Positions 60,257 to 64,000 of a stretch of 64,000 bases of DNA are shown here, one piece after another; within the stretch, counting starts at the first letter, position 1; each line of letters starts with the position of its first letter. Both the position numbers and the translations under genes were made by a program. The notes under the pieces were generated by a model. The model searched no databases. It saw nothing but the letters and a program-made list of their open reading frames with translations, and was not told the DNA's origin. The stretch spans positions 434,001 to 498,000 of the forward strand of contig CAYULW010000002.1 of the NCBI GenBank assembly GCA_964445815.1, in the 5' to 3' direction. This DNA comes from CAYULW01 sp964445815. Lineage in GTDB: Bacteria; Bacteroidota; Bacteroidia; Flavobacteriales_E; Vicingaceae.

Positions 60257-62881
60257 ATGAACTTTAAAAATTATACTATAAAATCACAGGAAGCAGTTCA
60301 GCAGGCACAACAACTGGCAATGAACGCTTCTCATCAAGCCATAGAAACAGGACATCTTTTGAAAGCCATATTTGAGATAGACGATAGTGTTACTCCTTTT
60401 ATCTTGAAAAAGCTAGGTACTAATTATACGAATATAGATCAAGCTCTAGAAAGGATCATAGGAGCTTATCCAAAAGTTGATGGCGGTAATCAGTATTTAT
60501 CTCAAAAGGCGGGACAAGCTTTGAATCATGCCAATAACTACCTCAAAGAGTTCGGTGATGAATTTGTATCAATAGAACATCTTCTTTTAGGCGTTTTAAA
60601 GACCGGAGATCAGATCTCACAATTGCTTAAAGATGGTGGTGTAGATGAAAAAGGACTGAAAGCGGCAATTAAGGAATTAAGAAAGGGAGAAAAAGTCACA
60701 TCAGCAAGTGCTGAAGAGAATTACAATGCTTTAGCGAAATATGCAAAAAACCTCAATCAATTAGCAAGCGACAACAAGCTGGATCCGGTTATTGGTCGGG
60801 ATGAAGAAATCAGACGTGTTTTACAAATTTTATCTCGTAGGACTAAAAACAATCCCATCTTGATTGGAGAACCAGGAGTAGGTAAAACAGCCATTGCAGA
60901 AGGCTTAGCACATCGTATTATTGCTGGAGATGTACCTGAGAATCTGAAGTCTAAAATTATTTACTCATTAGACATGGGAGCATTAGTCGCCGGTGCTAAG
61001 TATAAAGGAGAATTCGAAGAGCGATTAAAATCCGTAGTAAAAGAGGTCGTTACCGCTGATGGAGACATTGTTTTATTTATCGATGAAATACATACTCTGG
61101 TAGGTGCAGGAGGTGGAGAAGGCGCTATGGATGCAGCAAATATTTTAAAGCCTGCTTTAGCAAGAGGTGAACTGAGGGCCATTGGAGCCACCACCCTCAA
61201 TGAGTACCAAAAGTATTTTGAAAAAGACAAAGCACTTGAGCGTCGCTTTCAAAAAGTATTAATTGATGAGCCAAGTACTGAAGATGCCATTTCCATCCTT
61301 AGAGGGATTAAGGATAAATATGAAACGCATCATAAAGTGCAGATTAAGGACAATGCCATCATTTCTGCTGTAGAACTATCTCAGCGCTACATTACGGATC
61401 GTTTCTTACCGGATAAAGCCATCGATTTAATTGATGAAGCTGCTTCTAAACTACGCATGGAAATGAACTCCAAACCGGAGCAGTTAGACGAATTGGATCG
61501 TAAAATCATGCAGCTCGAAATTGAACGAGAGGCCATTAAGCGAGAAAAGGATCAAGCCAAATTAAAAGTCTTAGGAGAAGAAATCGCTAATCTGAGTGAG
61601 AAACGCAATGCCTTAAATGCCAAGTGGCAGGAAGAAAGAGGTTTGGTAGATCAGATTCAAAAAGTAAAAGAAGACATTGAGCAATTGAAATATGAAGCTG
61701 ATCAGGCTGAACGCCAAGGTGATTTGGGCAAAGTGGCTGAATTGCGTTATGGTAAGATCAAAGAAGCAGAAAATCAGCTGGAACACCTGAAGGCGGAATT
61801 TGCTGAAATGAAAGAGAAGTCCAGTTTAATCAAGGAAGAAGTGGACAATGAAGAAATAGCAGATGTGGTGAGTCGTTGGACCGGTATACCGGTAAGTAAA
61901 ATGCTGCAAAGTGAAAGAGAAAAACTCCTGCTTTTGGAAGATGAATTGCACAAGCGCGTCATTGGGCAAGATGAAGCTATTGCTGCAGTATCAGATGCTG
62001 TACGCAGAAGCCGAGCAGGTATGCAGGATGAGAAAAAACCAATCGGATCGTTTATTTTCTTGGGTACAACTGGTGTCGGTAAAACAGAATTGGCTAAAGC
62101 ACTCAGTGAATATCTGTTTAGCGATGAAAATGCCATGACCCGTATTGACATGAGTGAGTATCAGGAGCGTCATGCAGTATCAAGATTAGTTGGTGCGCCT
62201 CCCGGATATGTTGGTTATGATGAAGGTGGACAATTGACCGAGGCGGTCAGAAGACGCCCCTACTCTGTTATTTTATTGGATGAGATTGAAAAAGCCCATC
62301 CTGATGTATTTAATATTCTATTACAAGTTTTGGATGATGGGCGATTGACTGATAATAAAGGCCGTTTGGTGAACTTTAAAAACACCATCATCATCATGAC
62401 CTCCAATCTAGGCTCAGGAATCATACAAAGCAATTTTGAGAATTTCAATGAAAAGAATCTGGATGTGGTGATGGAAAGTACCCGAAAAGAAGTGCTTGGT
62501 CTTTTACGCAAAACCATACGTCCCGAATTTTTAAACCGCATTGATGAAACGATTTTATTTACTCCTTTGAGTAAGACCGAAGTGAAAGCCATTGTAGAGT
62601 TGCAATTAAAAGGCTTAAAGGCTCTTGCAGCAAAAAACAATATCGAATTGAGTCATTCGCCTGAAGTGGTAGACTACTTAGCAGAAATTGGTTATGATCC
62701 TCAATTTGGAGCACGTCCTATCAAACGGGTAATCCAAAGACAGGTGTTAAACAATTTATCCAAAGCCATACTAGCCGGTAAAATTCATGCGGGTGACGTT
62801 ATAGTCATGGATGTCTTTGAAAATGAAGTGGTTTTTAGACAGCCTTTGGAGGAAGAAATTCAAAACGCTATAAATAGTTGA
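60257..62881 (+). CDS. clpB: ATP-dependent disaggregase ClpB
   Basis: 874 residues, full length. The N-domain (1-145) is followed by NBD1 with Walker A 204-211 (GEPGVGKT), a long coiled-coil middle domain (about 405-525, which distinguishes ClpB from ClpA/ClpC), and NBD2 with Walker A 603-610 (GTTGVGKT) and a typical SRWTGIPVSKM linker. It works with DnaK to rescue aggregated proteins. A strong terminator follows. The 220-bp upstream gap holds dyad symmetries but no clear TAnnTTTG box close to the start, in line with a stress-type promoter. Confidence 0.97.
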   Translation: MNFKNYTIKSQEAVQQAQQLAMNASHQAIETGHLLKAIFEIDDSVTPFILKKLGTNYTNIDQALERIIGAYPKVDGGNQYLSQKAGQALNHANNYLKEFGDEFVSIEHLLLGVLKTGDQISQLLKDGGVDEKGLKAAIKELRKGEKVTSASAEENYNALAKYAKNLNQLASDNKLDPVIGRDEEIRRVLQILSRRTKNNPILIGEPGVGKTAIAEGLAHRIIAGDVPENLKSKIIYSLDMGALVAGAKYKGEFEERLKSVVKEVVTADGDIVLFIDEIHTLVGAGGGEGAMDAANILKPALARGELRAIGATTLNEYQKYFEKDKALERRFQKVLIDEPSTEDAISILRGIKDKYETHHKVQIKDNAIISAVELSQRYITDRFLPDKAIDLIDEAASKLRMEMNSKPEQLDELDRKIMQLEIEREAIKREKDQAKLKVLGEEIANLSEKRNALNAKWQEERGLVDQIQKVKEDIEQLKYEADQAERQGDLGKVAELRYGKIKEAENQLEHLKAEFAEMKEKSSLIKEEVDNEEIADVVSRWTGIPVSKMLQSEREKLLLLEDELHKRVIGQDEAIAAVSDAVRRSRAGMQDEKKPIGSFIFLGTTGVGKTELAKALSEYLFSDENAMTRIDMSEYQERHAVSRLVGAPPGYVGYDEGGQLTEAVRRRPYSVILLDEIEKAHPDVFNILLQVLDDGRLTDNKGRLVNFKNTIIIMTSNLGSGIIQSNFENFNEKNLDVVMESTRKEVLGLLRKTIRPEFLNRIDETILFTPLSKTEVKAIVELQLKGLKALAAKNNIELSHSPEVVDYLAEIGYDPQFGARPIKRVIQRQVLNNLSKAILAGKIHAGDVIVMDVFENEVVFRQPLEEEIQNAINS

Positions 62882-62929
62882 TGTGCTGAATGATCGGTTG
62901 ACCATACCATAAAACAAAGCACAAATAAG

Positions 62930-62951
62930 AATCCCACTAAAATGTGGGATT
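62930..62951 (+). terminator. Intrinsic terminator after clpB
   Basis: AATCCCAC (62930-62937) pairs with GTGGGATT (62944-62951) around a TAAAAT loop and is followed by a T-rich run. Confidence 0.88.
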
Positions 62952-63001
62952 TTTATTTAGTATTATTTTCACATTACTTTTATGACTCTTTAGATCCAAG
63001 C

Positions 63002-64000
63002 ATGTTAAAGCGATTATTTTACACTCTCCTCCTGCTCTTCCTAATGGCCGATACCACTTACTCTTTTTTTCAGCACCGTGCGATGAGTTTGGATGGTGAC
63101 ATGGCTTTTTTATTGGTGCCTGCACCAACAGTTCAACCCATCCATGACAGCCCACTTGGCTTAAGAGCCATAATGAATGACGAATATTATTTAAACCCCA
63201 ATCGCTATTTCTGTCATGTACTTTATCGTGAATGGATGACCAAAGTGCCCCTTTTGTTGCAAAAGTTGGTCAGCCCTATAGAAAGTGTTTATCTGGCCGG
63301 TGCTATCGGTAAAACCTTGATTCAACTCTTGCTTTTAAGTACAATCAGCTATTTAGTAGCTTTTAAGCATGAAAAAATACGTTTGCTCTTAATTTCAGCC
63401 GTTTTAATTGCTCCATTTTTTCAGGCTAATGGCTATGTTCATTACATGGGCATCATAGACCGCTCTACAACTTATACCTTCTTTTATGCTCTACCCACGG
63501 CTCTTTTACTACTTTATCTTATTCCTTTTATCAGAGAGTTTTATTTCAAAGTCTCCTCCATACCTCACAAATATGTTTACTTCTACAGTATACCCTTTAG
63601 CCTTGTAGTCAGTTTAAATGGTGCCTTAAATCCGGGCATTGCCCTCATCTTTAGCGCCATGGTATTTATCACCTTCTGCATCAAACATTTGAAATTCTCC
63701 AATCAAATAATGGGCTGTATCAGAGCCATTCCAAAAAGCTATTGGGCCTATCTTCTTCCCTTAAGCCTCTTCTCGCTCTACTCACTCTATTTGGGCTCAT
63801 ACAATGATCTCAGTATTGTTCAACATATTCCACTCATTGAACGCTATTCAAAACTACCTCAAGGCTTATTTAATCTTTTGACCGGCAAACCCGGATTTCT
63901 CTTTCTCTTTGTGATGCTGGCACTTAATGCAGGTTTTATTTATAGAAAATTCAATAATTCTGAGGGAACATTAATATTAAAAACCTTCAAATGGATTTTG
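63002..64000 (+). CDS. Polytopic membrane protein, 3' end outside the window
   Basis: An open frame from the ATG at 63002 runs 333 codons to the window edge without a stop. It starts MLKRLFYTLLLLFLMADTTY and contains about seven or eight hydrophobic helices separated by short loops, with an early periplasmic-type loop of about 75 residues (SLDGDMAFLLVPAPTVQ, HDSPLGLRAIMNDEYY). The layout recalls integral membrane glycosyltransferases of the GT-C type, but no diagnostic Asp motif was found, so the family is left open. A near-consensus box (TACTTTTA, 62975-62982) precedes it. Confidence 0.75.
   Translation, partial: MLKRLFYTLLLLFLMADTTYSFFQHRAMSLDGDMAFLLVPAPTVQPIHDSPLGLRAIMNDEYYLNPNRYFCHVLYREWMTKVPLLLQKLVSPIESVYLAGAIGKTLIQLLLLSTISYLVAFKHEKIRLLLISAVLIAPFFQANGYVHYMGIIDRSTTYTFFYALPTALLLLYLIPFIREFYFKVSSIPHKYVYFYSIPFSLVVSLNGALNPGIALIFSAMVFITFCIKHLKFSNQIMGCIRAIPKSYWAYLLPLSLFSLYSLYLGSYNDLSIVQHIPLIERYSKLPQGLFNLLTGKPGFLFLFVMLALNAGFIYRKFNNSEGTLILKTFKWIL

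Noticed and set aside
61774..62151. Long open frame antisense to clpB
   Set aside because: Serine/leucine-rich shadow translation of a strongly coding region; no independent signals. The same applies to other antisense frames, for example 60961-61230, 62260-62640, 10158-10364 and 39730-39984.
1..64000. tRNA, rRNA, CRISPR arrays, insertion sequences, prophage genes
   Set aside because: No cloverleaf-like or rRNA-like stretch, no regularly spaced direct repeats, and no transposase, integrase or phage structural gene was seen on reading.

Overview
The window comes from an AT-rich member of the Bacteroidota, most likely of the order Flavobacteriales. The evidence is secreted proteins ending in type IX secretion (T9SS) sorting domains, both type A and the gliding-motility type B; DUF3667 and DUF2911 proteins; recurrent TAnnTTTG promoter boxes; and an almost complete lack of Shine-Dalgarno sequences. 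I see no rRNA, tRNA, CRISPR array, transposase or integrase.

Layout. 1-5300 is an accessory island. A four-gene operon (1378-5066) encodes a nucleoid-associated (NA37/YejK-type) protein, a RelA/SpoT-type nucleotide synthetase, a second divergent NA37 protein and a small coiled-coil membrane protein. A divergent membrane protein and a convergent XRE regulator flank it. 5428-7458 holds small unknown genes, a barrel-like outer-membrane protein and a phosphatase-like protein. 7769-11493 carries a T9SS protein and an orphan eCIS-core (DUF4157) protein, with two apparent gene remnants beside it. 11803-16534 holds an S4 RNA-binding protein and a carotenoid cluster headed by a CarH/LitR-like B12 photoreceptor-regulator (carH-like, crtI, crtB, unknown, idi). 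16571-31779 mixes an NTF2-like protein, DUF2911, a DEAD-box helicase, T9SS proteins, a second helicase, prfC, an isolated HEPN protein, a hydrolase, and a TlpA/SCO redox pair. 31852-35273 is a pair of M16 peptidases. 37232-40532 is a metallo-hydrolase / cysteine desulfurase / phosphohexomutase operon. 40668-44816 is an operon of TPR protein, phosphosulfolactate synthase, rhodanese, DUF368 and aroE. 45150-48338 holds a Tet-like MFS pump, an HMG-CoA-lyase-like enzyme and pyrD. 49567-54953 is a manganese/zinc/iron-type uptake locus: outer-membrane protein, MntR-like repressor, binding lipoprotein, ATPase, a permease fused to an MntR-like domain, and a second permease. 54995-62881 has a T9SS type B protein, an M1 peptidase, a barrel protein and clpB. 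A polytopic membrane protein runs off the right edge.

How the genes work together. The best candidate for an undescribed system is the NA37 / RelA-SpoT / NA37 / membrane-protein cassette, which looks like a nucleotide-signalling conflict (possibly anti-phage) module; that function is inference. The carotenoid operon appears to be light-controlled through adenosylcobalamin. In the metal locus, the same metal-sensor fold occurs both as the repressor and fused to the transporter. Several genes have their promoter box only 4-9 nt upstream of the start codon, which implies leaderless or nearly leaderless mRNAs.
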